From contig NZ_NKTX01000003.1 in NCBI RefSeq assembly GCF_003207815.1, forward strand, positions 62,001-126,000: DNA of 64,000 nucleotides, read 5' to 3'. This document shows positions 31,263 to 40,775 of this stretch, piece after piece. A model generated the notes under the pieces. The model was not told the origin of the DNA, did not search any database, and was given only the letters and a program-made list of their open reading frames with translations. A program made the translations under genes and the position numbers. Source of the DNA: Komagataeibacter oboediens. GTDB lineage: Bacteria > Pseudomonadota > Alphaproteobacteria > Acetobacterales > Acetobacteraceae. How positions within the stretch are numbered: position 1 is the first letter of the stretch; each line of letters starts with the position of its first letter.

Positions 31263-32315
31263 CTAGCCCTGCGCCAATGCAGCCGTAATGGCGGACTGGT
31301 CCAGCCCCTTCTGGCCAATGACCACAAGGCTGCCCGTGCGCGGCGCGTCCTTGGGCAGGGCGCGGTCGAACTGGTGGCGGAAACGGCTGCCCACCCCCTG
31401 CACCGCAAGGCGCATGGCCTTGCCGCGCACCGTGGCGTAGCCCTTCATGCGCAGGATGTCATGCCGTTCAGCCAGTGTTTTCAGCCGCGCGATGAAATCT
31501 TCCACGCTGTCCTGTTCGGGCACGGGTGCGACAAAGCTTTCGAAATCATCGTGCTCGTGCTCGCCGCCTTCGGCATCGTGGTGCGAGGGACGGGCGTCAA
31601 GGTCATCTTCCGCTGCGGCATCAAGCCCCAGCAGGATGGCGGGGTCCACCTGTCCGTCGGTCGCGCGCACCACCTTCACCACGCGCGGGATCTCGGCGCG
31701 GATGGACGATTCCACCGCGTCGGCCTGCGCGGGCGTCATGAGGTCGGTCTTGTTCAGCACCACCAGGTCGGCGGACAGAAGCTGGTCCTCGTATACTTCC
31801 GCCAGCGGGTTGTCGTGGTCCAGCGACGGGTCGGCGGCCTGCTGGCGGGCGACTTCCTCGGGGTTGTCGGCAAAGCGGCCGGCGGCGACCGCGGGACCGT
31901 CCACGACCGTCACCACGCCATCCACCGTCATGCGGGTGCGGATGGTGGGCCAGCCAAATGCCTTGAGCAGCGGTTTGGGCAGCGCCAGCCCCGATGTCTC
32001 GATCACGATATGGTCGGGCGGTGCATCACGGTCCAGCAGCGCCTCCATGGTGGGCAGGAAGTCATCTGCCACCGTGCAGCACAGGCAGCCATTGGTCAGT
32101 TCGACAATATCCTCGTCGCGGCAGCCTTCCACGCCACAGGCGCGCAGCGTATCGCCATCAATGCCCAGCGTGCCGAATTCATTGACGACAATGGCGATGC
32201 GCTGTCCCTTCGCATTGGCCAGCACATGGCGTAGCAGCGTGGTCTTGCCCGCCCCCAGAAAACCGGTGATGACGGTAACGGGCACCCGCGCGCGGGCCGT
32301 GGTGGATGGGGTCAT
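31263..32315 (-). CDS. cobW: Cobalamin biosynthesis GTPase CobW
   Basis: G3E-family metal-chaperone GTPase, 350 residues. The P-loop GFLGAGKTTLLRH is near residue 20, with the CxCC metal motif in NGCLCCTV near residue 75, IETSGLALP, and NKTDL as base specificity. A His/Asp-rich loop HHDAEGGEHEHDD (about residues 245-257) is likely metal-binding. It probably feeds cobalt to CobN encoded just downstream. Confidence 0.96.
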   Translation of the reverse strand: MTPSTTARARVPVTVITGFLGAGKTTLLRHVLANAKGQRIAIVVNEFGTLGIDGDTLRACGVEGCRDEDIVELTNGCLCCTVADDFLPTMEALLDRDAPPDHIVIETSGLALPKPLLKAFGWPTIRTRMTVDGVVTVVDGPAVAAGRFADNPEEVARQQAADPSLDHDNPLAEVYEDQLLSADLVVLNKTDLMTPAQADAVESSIRAEIPRVVKVVRATDGQVDPAILLGLDAAAEDDLDARPSHHDAEGGEHEHDDFESFVAPVPEQDSVEDFIARLKTLAERHDILRMKGYATVRGKAMRLAVQGVGSRFRHQFDRALPKDAPRTGSLVVIGQKGLDQSAITAALAQG

Positions 32316-32320
32316 GGCGA

Positions 32321-32722
32321 TCAGGCTCCTGAAAAAAGGGATGCGGGGAAACGGCCGCGCACCATGTCCGACAGGCTGGCGGGGCGGCGGGACGGCATGA
32401 CGGTGCCGCTGCGTGATGCGCCGTAGGCCGCGACATAGGTCATGAGGTCATCCGCCTTCTCCGGTCCGAGATTGGCCAGCAGCCAGCCCCATTTGCCCGG
32501 CATGGCCACCACGGCGGTGCAGCCGTCATTGCAGGCGGCAAGGCAGCTGACCTCGTGCACCACGACCTGCGGGCTGTCCGCCGCCAGCGCCTGCATGGCG
32601 TCATGCAGCTGCCGTCCCGGCGGATTGTCGGACGCGGGCAGGCCACGGCGGCAGGTCACGCAGACATGCAGGTGAACGGGGCCGGTCTCATCCGTCGGCT
32701 CGGGTGGTGCGGGAATGCTCAT
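32321..32722 (-). CDS. DUF1636 ferredoxin-like protein
   Basis: A 133-residue protein with a thioredoxin-like ferredoxin Cys pattern: VCVTCRRG and, about 40 residues on, SCLAACNDGCTAVV. This fits a 2Fe-2S or metal site. The family is usually found with cobW and cbtAB and is thought to take part in cobalt or B12 metabolism; the precise role is unknown. It is the first gene after the cobalamin riboswitch, 5 nt before cobW. Confidence 0.85.
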   Translation of the reverse strand: MSIPAPPEPTDETGPVHLHVCVTCRRGLPASDNPPGRQLHDAMQALAADSPQVVVHEVSCLAACNDGCTAVVAMPGKWGWLLANLGPEKADDLMTYVAAYGASRSGTVMPSRRPASLSDMVRGRFPASLFSGA

Positions 32723-32892
32723 GACGGTCCGTGCCCTTTCGCGGCGGTGCTGCGCGTGGCAGCTGAATGCGGGGTGCACGGTCATGGCGGCGTCACCCGG
32801 CATGGGGCGGGGTGGTCGCCTGTCGCGTGCCGGGCACCCCGCCGGCCATGCGATCGAATTCGGTCCTGTTATGCCCGCCGGCAGGGCGTGGC

Positions 32893-33113
32893 ATGATGGC
32901 AGGTCTCCTGGCTTGTGGCGGAGGGTGCGGCCGCACCCCCGATCCCGGCGGCCTTCCCGGTCCCGTGAAGGGGGCCAGTGGCGTATGCCGGTCCATGTTT
33001 TCATGGACCGTGCCGGGACATCACCACCCACAGTTGCGGGGGCAGCGACGGACTTGCCGGTATGGCGCACCGTCTTCCCTATTCTCCCCCGGAAGGGGGA
33101 ACCATCACCGGCG
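32893..33113 (-). promoter_or_regulatory. Cobalamin riboswitch for the DUF1636-cobW-cobN-cob operon
   Basis: On the minus strand all landmark elements appear in order: CGGTGATGGTTCC at the 5' end, GAATAGGGAAGACGGTG, the core CGTCGCTGCCCCCGCAACTG (33031-33050), CCACTGG, and the B12 box AGCCAGGAGACCTGCC (32899-32914). The spacer to the first gene (32722) contains an inverted repeat GGCGGGGT/ACCCCGCC (32806-32813 with 32836-32843) that may be part of the expression platform. Repression by adenosyl- or other cobalamins is expected. Confidence 0.96.
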
Positions 33114-33174
33114 GATTTAGACGATCGGTCCCGGCACTGTCAAAGGAACCCGGTGCGGGGCGCATGCCATGCGG

Positions 33175-33717
33175 TCATGGCAGCGGTGCGCCGCTGATGG
33201 CCACGCGCCATGCCGTATGGCGGGTCAGGCGGGACCGGGTCAGGGGGGCGATATCCAGCCGTGACAGCATGGCTGCGCTTCCGCCAAGGGCAGCCACCAC
33301 GATGGCCCGGACCACCGTGGCATGCGCCAGCACCGTGATCTGCGCGGGCGCAGGCGGCAGGGCAACCAGCCACCGGGCCATGCGATGCAGGTGCGCAGCC
33401 CGGCTTTCACCCCCCGGCGGGGCGAAACCGGCATCCGCAATCCAGCGCGCCACGTCGTCAGGCGGCAGGTCCTTCAGCGATTGCCCATGCCATGCGCCCA
33501 TGTCCGGCGCGGTCAGGGCCGCCTGCGGGCAGGCCGTGCCGGTGGCGGTGGAAGGCCACGCGGCCAGAAGGGCGGGGGGCAGCATGATCTGCCCGGCCGT
33601 CCCGACGTGCCGCGCCAGACCGGTGGGCAGGGGCGGGATTTCATCACGTCTCGGGAAAATGCCGCGACGCATGCACCCGGCGGCAGGCAGCGCGATGCAG
33701 GTCAGGGTCTGGGTCAT
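33175..33717 (-). CDS. Histidine-phosphatase-like protein, N-terminal motif lost
   Basis: A 180-residue member of the phosphoglycerate-mutase-like histidine phosphatases. Conserved pieces are MGAWHGQSLKDL, PPGGESRAAHLHR and VLAHATVVRAIV, which holds the second catalytic His. The usual N-terminal RHG with the phospho-accepting His is missing: this stretch reads CIALPAAGCMRRG. The protein may be inactive or use other chemistry. It sits upstream of the riboswitch and divergent from cbtB. Related genes often accompany cobW and cbtAB. A B12-linked role (alpha-ribazole phosphatase-like) is possible but not shown. Confidence 0.75.
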   Translation of the reverse strand: MTQTLTCIALPAAGCMRRGIFPRRDEIPPLPTGLARHVGTAGQIMLPPALLAAWPSTATGTACPQAALTAPDMGAWHGQSLKDLPPDDVARWIADAGFAPPGGESRAAHLHRMARWLVALPPAPAQITVLAHATVVRAIVVAALGGSAAMLSRLDIAPLTRSRLTRHTAWRVAISGAPLP

Positions 33718-33807
33718 GCGCAGTGGCCGCGCACGGGGGGAAGGGGTGGGATATGCACAGGGAGTGATTGACCTTCCATGCCGTTTTTGGAAACATGCGC
33801 CCCGATC

Positions 33808-33870
33808 CGGTTATGGGAAGGACGGCCTGACGCGGCACGTCGCCCACATGCTGCCCCGGGTCGCATGTGA
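33808..33870 (+). promoter_or_regulatory. Structured leader of cbtB, possible degenerate cobalamin riboswitch
   Basis: Contains GGTTATGGGAAGGACGG, a GACG/CGTC stem, a GCTGCCCC segment, and a perfect hairpin CACATGC/GCATGTG (33845-33851 with 33863-33869) just before the cbtB ribosome binding site. The first and third elements recall the conserved core of cobalamin riboswitches, but the B12 box is not found. The assignment is speculative; the hairpin is certain. Confidence 0.35.
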
Positions 33871-33889
33871 TCCAGGGAGTTTCCAGTCA

Positions 33890-34114
33890 ATGAGCCAAGA
33901 TACATCCGTTCTGTCCAGCGCCGCTGTCGCCGCGCCGCAGGTTTCCATCCCGGTTCGCGACCTGTTGCCGTGGGGTGTGTTCGGGCTGGTTCTGGCGTCC
34001 CTGCTGCTGTATTTCGTCGGAGCGGAGCAGGGGGCGACCTCCCTTATTTCCGGTCATTACGTGCATGAATTCGTGCATGATGGCCGTCACCTGCTGGGTT
34101 TCCCCTGCCACTGA
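33890..34114 (+). CDS. cbtB: Cobalt transporter subunit CbtB
   Basis: A 74-residue single-pass membrane protein. One helix (LPWGVFGLVLASLLLYFVGA) is followed by the hallmark His-rich tail HEFVHDGRHLLGFPCH, likely a cobalt site. Normally cbtA, with five or so helices, lies beside it; here the next gene is an unrelated oxidoreductase on the other strand and no cbtA is seen. The start at 33890 (MSQDTS) follows CCAGGGAG. The gene ends 42 nt before a clear terminator. Confidence 0.92.
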   Translation: MSQDTSVLSSAAVAAPQVSIPVRDLLPWGVFGLVLASLLLYFVGAEQGATSLISGHYVHEFVHDGRHLLGFPCH

Positions 34115-34156
34115 AGGCACGGCGTCGTGCCATGGTTGCGCGATGGCGGGTGACGG

Positions 34157-34187
34157 ACGGCATGCCCCTGCGGGCATGCCGTTTTTT
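34157..34187 (+). terminator. Rho-independent terminator after cbtB
   Basis: A perfect 11-bp stem ACGGCATGCCC/GGGCATGCCGT with loop CTGC, followed by a T6 run. It closes the cbtB transcript ahead of the convergent oxidoreductase gene. Confidence 0.93.
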
Positions 34188-34207
34188 ATTGCGCGGCCCC
34201 GGTTGGT

Positions 34208-35188
34208 TCAGTTGATGGTGATGACGGTCCGGCCCCGGATATGACCGGCAAGGATGCGCGGCGCGATGGCGATGGCGTCGGACAAGGGGGCATCGTGCAG
34301 CATGCTTTCCAGTCGTGTGGGATCGATATCGCGCGCCAGCCGGGCCCATGCCGTCATGCGGCGCGGGCGCGGACACATCACGCTGTCGATTCCCTGCAGG
34401 CGTACGCCGCGCAGGATGAACGGCGCTACTGTCATCGGCAGCGCCAGCCCGCCCGCCAGCCCGCATGCCGCCACCGTGCCCCCGTACTGGATGGAGGCGC
34501 ACATCGCGGCCAGCGTCTCGCCACCTACAACGTCGATTCCCCCCGCCCAGCGCGCGGTTTCCAGCGCCTTGCCAGTGGGGGACAGGGTATCGCGCGGCAG
34601 TACCTCCGCGGCCCCCAGGCCGGTCAGGTAGGCATGAAGCTGTGGCCGTCCGGTGACCGCCACCACCTGATAGCCCAGCTGCGCCAGCAGCATGATCGCC
34701 ATACCCCCTACACCGCCGCCGGCACCATTGACGATGATGGGACCACTGGCGGGGGTCAGGCCGCCTTCTTCAAGGCTCATGACACACAGCATGGCGGTCA
34801 GTCCCGCCGTGCCGATTCCCATGGCCTGCCGTGCGCTCAGGCCCGTAGGCTGTGGCAGCAGCCACCGTCCCGACAGGCGGGCCATGCGGGCAAGTCCGCC
34901 CCAGTGCCGTTCCCCCAGTCCCCAGCCGGTGGCCAGAACCCGGTCACCCGTGCAATGGACGGGATCGTCGGAGTGAATGACGCGTCCGGCAAGGTCGATG
35001 CCGGGAATCATGGGAAAATGCCGCACCACCGGCGCGCCACGGGTTATGGCCAGCGCATCCTTGTAATTCAGGCTGGAATGATCAATTTCCACCGTCACGT
35101 CGCCTTCGGGCAGGGTCATGGGATCGACCTGCTCCAGCCGGGTCGTGACCACGCCATCCGCGCGGCTGATCATGAGGGCGTCGAACAT
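34208..35188 (-). CDS. acuI: YhdH/AcuI-type quinone oxidoreductase (acrylyl-CoA reductase-like)
   Basis: Zinc-free medium-chain dehydrogenase/reductase, 326 residues. LNYKDALAITRGAPVVRHFP and PGIDLAGRVIHSDDP at the N-terminus mark the YhdH/AcuI branch. The NADP-binding site is VNGAGGGVGGMAIMLLAQLGYQVVAVTGR. In this branch acrylyl-CoA is a known substrate; general enone reduction is also possible. The gene is alone, convergent with cbtB. Confidence 0.85.
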   Translation of the reverse strand: MFDALMISRADGVVTTRLEQVDPMTLPEGDVTVEIDHSSLNYKDALAITRGAPVVRHFPMIPGIDLAGRVIHSDDPVHCTGDRVLATGWGLGERHWGGLARMARLSGRWLLPQPTGLSARQAMGIGTAGLTAMLCVMSLEEGGLTPASGPIIVNGAGGGVGGMAIMLLAQLGYQVVAVTGRPQLHAYLTGLGAAEVLPRDTLSPTGKALETARWAGGIDVVGGETLAAMCASIQYGGTVAACGLAGGLALPMTVAPFILRGVRLQGIDSVMCPRPRRMTAWARLARDIDPTRLESMLHDAPLSDAIAIAPRILAGHIRGRTVITIN

Positions 35189-35517
35189 GCTGGCAGTCTT
35201 CCGTGGTGATGAGGGGGAGGGGAACGCAGGACCGCGTTCAATGCATCATCCATGCCTGATTCAGGTCTGTCTTCCTATGTACAGCCGCGTGATTTCGCAT
35301 GATCGTGAAGCGGTCTGGTTTCTGAACCTTCTGATTGTGCAAGAAGATTTTCCAATGTAGCGGCAGCCGTACCCATGCCTGTTCCGCACCGTCCGGGCAG
35401 TGCGTGATGCGATGCAGAAAAGCGCAGGGCTGGTGTGACCTTCCCCCGCTTCCTGCCGGAAGGTGGGTGTGGTGTGCTGATTTTTCAGCCATCATTGCAC
35501 AGGCAGGAGGCATGCCC
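35189..35517. other. Non-coding divergent region
   Basis: About 330 bases between the oxidoreductase (minus) and the nitroreductase (plus). No reading frame here has family-like content. It must hold promoters for both directions. An inverted pair CCTTCCCCCGC and GGAAGGTGGG near 35440-35468 is imperfect. An AGGAGG ribosome binding site ends the region. Confidence 0.5.
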
Positions 35518-36381
35518 ATGTCCGACGTCACCGTTTCTTCCTTTTCCGCCCTGTCTTCCATGAACGCGCTGTGGCAGGCGCGCTATGGCACCCGTCCCCC
35601 CGGTATTTCCCTGCCCGAAAGCCCGGTGGCGCGCAGTCTCATGACCCATCGTTCGGTGCGGGCCTTCAGCCCCACGCCAGTGCCCGATGGCGTGCTGGAA
35701 GCGGCCGTGGCGGCGGGGCAGTCGGCCTCGACCTCATGCAACCTGCAGGCATGGAGCGTGATCGCCGTGCGCGATCCGGCGCGGCGCGAACGGCTGGCCA
35801 GAATCGCGGGGGATCAGGATTTCATCGCGCAGGCGCCATTGTTCCTTGCATGGATCGCCGACCTGTCGCGGCTGGAACATGTGGGACAGTCGCGCGGGCG
35901 TGCGCTGCCGGGACTGGACTGCCTTGATACGTTCCTGGGCGCGGTCATGGATACGGCCTTTGCCGCGCAGAACGCGGCGGCCACGTTCGAGTCCTATGGT
36001 CTGGGAATCGTGTATGTGGGCGCGGTGCGCAACCAGCCCGAAGCGATTTCCGCGGAACTGGGGCTGCCCAAACGCACGCTTGCGGTGTTCGGCATGAGCG
36101 TGGGCTACCCTGATCGCAAGCAGCCCACCGCCATCCGCCCCCGCCTGCCGCAGCAGGCTGTCCTGCATTCCGAGCAGTACAACGGGGCCGCCGCCAGCAA
36201 TCCCGAGGTCCTGGACGCCTATGACGACCGCCTGCGCGCGGCCGCCGCGGCCCAGGGCAAGCCCGCGCGGGGATGGAGCGACAGCGTGCTGGCGCGGCTG
36301 GGTGACATAAGCGCGCTGCATGGGCGCGAACACCTGCCGCAGGTGCTGCGGCGGCTTGGTTTCATGCTGGGCGAGGCATGA
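35518..36381 (+). CDS. NADPH-dependent FMN nitroreductase (NfsA/FRP-like)
   Basis: A flavin oxidoreductase of 287 residues. HRSVRAFSPTPVPDG near residue 45, SASTSCNLQAWSVIAV, and the central LDTFLGAVMDTAFAAQNAAATFESYGLGIVYVGAVRNQP fit NfsA/FRP-type nitroreductases, with the C-terminal extension (LARLGDISALHGREHLPQVLRRLGF) usual for the group. Of two in-frame ATGs, the one at 35518 has AGGAGG at ideal spacing (7 nt). Physiological substrate unknown; quinones or nitro compounds are typical. Confidence 0.87.
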   Translation: MSDVTVSSFSALSSMNALWQARYGTRPPGISLPESPVARSLMTHRSVRAFSPTPVPDGVLEAAVAAGQSASTSCNLQAWSVIAVRDPARRERLARIAGDQDFIAQAPLFLAWIADLSRLEHVGQSRGRALPGLDCLDTFLGAVMDTAFAAQNAAATFESYGLGIVYVGAVRNQPEAISAELGLPKRTLAVFGMSVGYPDRKQPTAIRPRLPQQAVLHSEQYNGAAASNPEVLDAYDDRLRAAAAAQGKPARGWSDSVLARLGDISALHGREHLPQVLRRLGFMLGEA

Positions 36382-36524
36382 AAAGCAGGGGTCATGCGCA
36401 CGTGGCGGGGTTGACCGGCACAATGTTCTGGTGAACTTCTGCTAACGTTGCCCGCATCTGTTGGCGGGCAGGGGCGCGCCCTGTGTATCGCGCCAGCGCC
36501 ATGATGAAAGAGAAACGAACGGCT

Positions 36525-37616
36525 ATGGACAGCGCCACTTCCCTTCCCTTTACGCTTTCACCCAGCACCTCCCCGGTTTCGCCGCAGCGGCGGGCGGAGA
36601 TTCTGGCCAATCCCGGTTTCGGGCGTGTCTTTACCGACAACATGGTCGTGATCCGTTATGTGGAAGGCAGGGGATGGCATGATGCGCGCGTACAGCCCTA
36701 TGCACCGATTACGCTGAACCCGGCGGCGGCCGTCCTGCACTACGCGCAGGAAATCTTCGAAGGGATGAAGGCGTACCGGACGGCAGACGGCGGCATTACC
36801 CTGTTCCGCCCCTATGCCAATGCCGCGCGCTTCCGCAAGTCGGCTGAACGCCTGGCGATGGCGGATTTGCCCGATGAAGTGTTTGTCGAGGCAGTGCGCC
36901 AGCTTGTGCGCGTGGACCATGTCTGGGTTCCCGGCAACCCCGATGAAAGCCTGTATATCCGCCCCTACATGATCGCGAGCGAGACGTTCCTGGGCGTCAA
37001 GCCCGCGTCGGAATACATGTTCATGGTCATCGCATCGCCCGTGGGCGCGTATTTCGGCGCTGAAGCGGTCAGCGTGTGGGTGTCCGATTTCTGTCGCGCC
37101 GCCCCCGGCGGCACGGGGGAAGCCAAGTGCGGCGGCAACTATGCCGCAAGCCTGCTGGCGCAGCAGGAAGCCAAGGGCCATGGCTGCGCGCAGGTCCTGT
37201 TCCTTGATGCGGTGGAACGCCGCTGGATCGAGGAAATGGGCGGCATGAACGTGTTTTTCGTCTTTGACGACGGCTCTCTTGCCACCCCGCCGCTGACCGG
37301 CACGATCCTGCGTGGCATCACGCGTGATTCGCTGCTGACGCTGGCGCGTGGAATGGGCCTGACCGTGCGGGAAGAACCCTATGCCATCGATCAGCTTTAT
37401 GCCGATGCCGCGTCCGGTCGCCTGAAGGAAGTGTTCGCCTGCGGCACGGCGGCGGTGGTGTCCCCCATCGGGCGTTTCCGCGGCCACAGGGGCGAGGCCG
37501 TGATCGGTGATGGCGCGGGTATTGGCCCCGTGACCGAAAAGCTGCGCAATGCCCTGATCGGCATCCAGCGCGGCACGGCACCCGACCCGCATGGCTGGGT
37601 CGAAAAGGTCATCTGA
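36525..37616 (+). CDS. ilvE: Branched-chain amino acid aminotransferase (type II)
   Basis: PLP-dependent transaminase for Leu, Ile and Val, 363 residues, the length of the larger BCAT group. FEGMKAYRTADGGITLFRP, IRPYMIASETFLGVKPA, AKCGGNYAASLLAQ (PLP Lys) and EEMGGMNVFFVFDDG are diagnostic. The frame is open from 36483. I favour the ATG at 36525 (MDSATS) after AAAGAGAAA; ATGs at 36501 and 36504 would add up to eight residues. Confidence 0.93.
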   Translation: MDSATSLPFTLSPSTSPVSPQRRAEILANPGFGRVFTDNMVVIRYVEGRGWHDARVQPYAPITLNPAAAVLHYAQEIFEGMKAYRTADGGITLFRPYANAARFRKSAERLAMADLPDEVFVEAVRQLVRVDHVWVPGNPDESLYIRPYMIASETFLGVKPASEYMFMVIASPVGAYFGAEAVSVWVSDFCRAAPGGTGEAKCGGNYAASLLAQQEAKGHGCAQVLFLDAVERRWIEEMGGMNVFFVFDDGSLATPPLTGTILRGITRDSLLTLARGMGLTVREEPYAIDQLYADAASGRLKEVFACGTAAVVSPIGRFRGHRGEAVIGDGAGIGPVTEKLRNALIGIQRGTAPDPHGWVEKVI

Positions 37617-37626
37617 TCACGCGCAC

Positions 37627-37656
37627 ATGGCCGGGATGGGTGTCATGCCCGGCCAT
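37627..37656 (+). terminator. Stem-loop after ilvE
   Basis: A perfect 9-bp stem ATGGCCGGG/CCCGGCCAT with a 12-nt loop, 10 nt after the ilvE stop. No T-run follows, so it may be a weak terminator or a 3' stability element. Confidence 0.55.
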
Positions 37657-37804
37657 CCCCATCCCCATCCCTGGTGCGGGCTGTATGGAATGGCCTGCGG
37701 ACCAGAACGCGGTCTTTTAAATAAAGTAGTGTCCGACAGCTTCTGCCGTTTCCGGTTGGCAGATTGGTCTGGGTTCCCTTGTATCAAGATAAACACAGGT
37801 TTCG

Positions 37805-38245
37805 ATGACTGAGACGACTCTGGATGTAACGGGACAGTGGGATGGGCAGTTCAGTTATCCCCATACGCTGATGCCGGAGTCTTTTTCGGCCTCCCTGTTC
37901 GAAACCGGTGGGCATGTGGGCGGAACGGTGACGGAGCGCGCCACGTCGGGCGCCAGTGCCGGGGCGTGTTTCATCGCAACGGTACAGGGGGAGCGCAACG
38001 GCCTGCATGTGCGGTTTACAAAGACATATGAAGACCATGTGCACATCCATGCCGTGCTGTATGCGGGCACGCTGAGCGCGGATGGCTGCGAGATCGAAGG
38101 GGAATGGCGTATCGCCGGATCCTGGTCGGGGCCGTTCCTCATGATCCGCCGGGCGGCGGGGGGCACGGTTGCGGAACACAGGGTGGCGGAAACGACAGTG
38201 TCCAACGCCCTGTCCAATGCGGATTGCGCGCCCGTTTCCTGCTAA
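37805..38245 (+). CDS. Uncharacterised beta-rich protein
   Basis: A 146-residue protein I do not recognise. It opens with DVTGQWDGQFSYPH, then alternating hydrophobic strands (SFSASLFETGGHVGGTVTE, GLHVRFTKTYEDHVHIHAV, CEIEGEWRIAG, GPFLMIRR). This looks like a small lipocalin- or avidin-like beta barrel. No signal peptide is seen, so it is probably cytosolic. Codon use is like its neighbours. It stands alone between ilvE and the convergent thiC, with a dispersed repeat just after its stop. Confidence 0.65.
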   Translation: MTETTLDVTGQWDGQFSYPHTLMPESFSASLFETGGHVGGTVTERATSGASAGACFIATVQGERNGLHVRFTKTYEDHVHIHAVLYAGTLSADGCEIEGEWRIAGSWSGPFLMIRRAAGGTVAEHRVAETTVSNALSNADCAPVSC

Positions 38246-38252
38246 AAACCGG

Positions 38253-38331
38253 CTGAAAGTTTTTGGTGAAGCTTTTTTCAAAAAGCTTCGAAGACCGCTG
38301 TCTTTTGAAAAAGGCAACGCCCGGAAACTCT
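38253..38331 (+). repeat. Dispersed two-hairpin repeat, copy 4
   Basis: The best-preserved copy. GAAAGTTTTTGGTG is followed by a perfect hairpin GAAGCTTTTTTC/AAAAAGCTTC and then a second, weaker hairpin CTGTCTTTTG/AAAAAGGC. It begins 8 nt after the stop of the beta-rich protein, at the convergent junction with thiC. Confidence 0.85.
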
Positions 38332-38376
38332 GGACATTCTTTAATCAAAACATTGTTTTCAGAAATAATTTTCCAA

Positions 38377-38405
38377 ATGCCGCCTTTGTTTTTGAAAGGC
38401 GGCAT
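38377..38405. terminator. Bidirectional stem-loop before thiC 3' end
   Basis: A perfect 11-bp stem ATGCCGCCTTT/AAAGGCGGCAT with loop GTTTTTG. It has the same core as the second hairpin of the dispersed repeat, so it may be a detached half unit. It sits between two convergent genes and could stop transcription from either side. Confidence 0.6.
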
Positions 38406-38531
38406 CTGTTTGATGCTGTCCGGACAGCGTGTCAGCGGAAACTTTGCCTATGGCGTTCGGGCTGCGCGATGGGCCTGCATTCCGGCTTGTTGCAGACCCA
38501 TCGGAATCGGTCCCGCGATTGCCCTGCGGGC

Positions 38532-40621
<2,090 letters not shown>

Positions 40622-40775
40622 GTCGTTTCAGGATGTTGAAATGCCTTGCTTTTGTCAACAGTGCCGCGATGGTTCGCGGGCTGGCGACGAAAAAGAATCC
40701 GTGTATCGATTTGCCAGGCGCGCTGTTGTGATAGACTGCGGGCACCATCGTTTTTTCACCAGGAAGCAGGACAGT

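Noticed and set aside
32978-33889. Open frame running through the cobalamin riboswitch into cbtB
   Set aside because: The part before 33890 covers the riboswitch and the phosphatase gene on the other strand; the CbtB family starts at MSQDTS.
37627-37656. ilvE 3' stem-loop as a member of the dispersed repeat family
   Set aside because: It shares neither the GGTGAAGC block nor the CCGCCTTT core.
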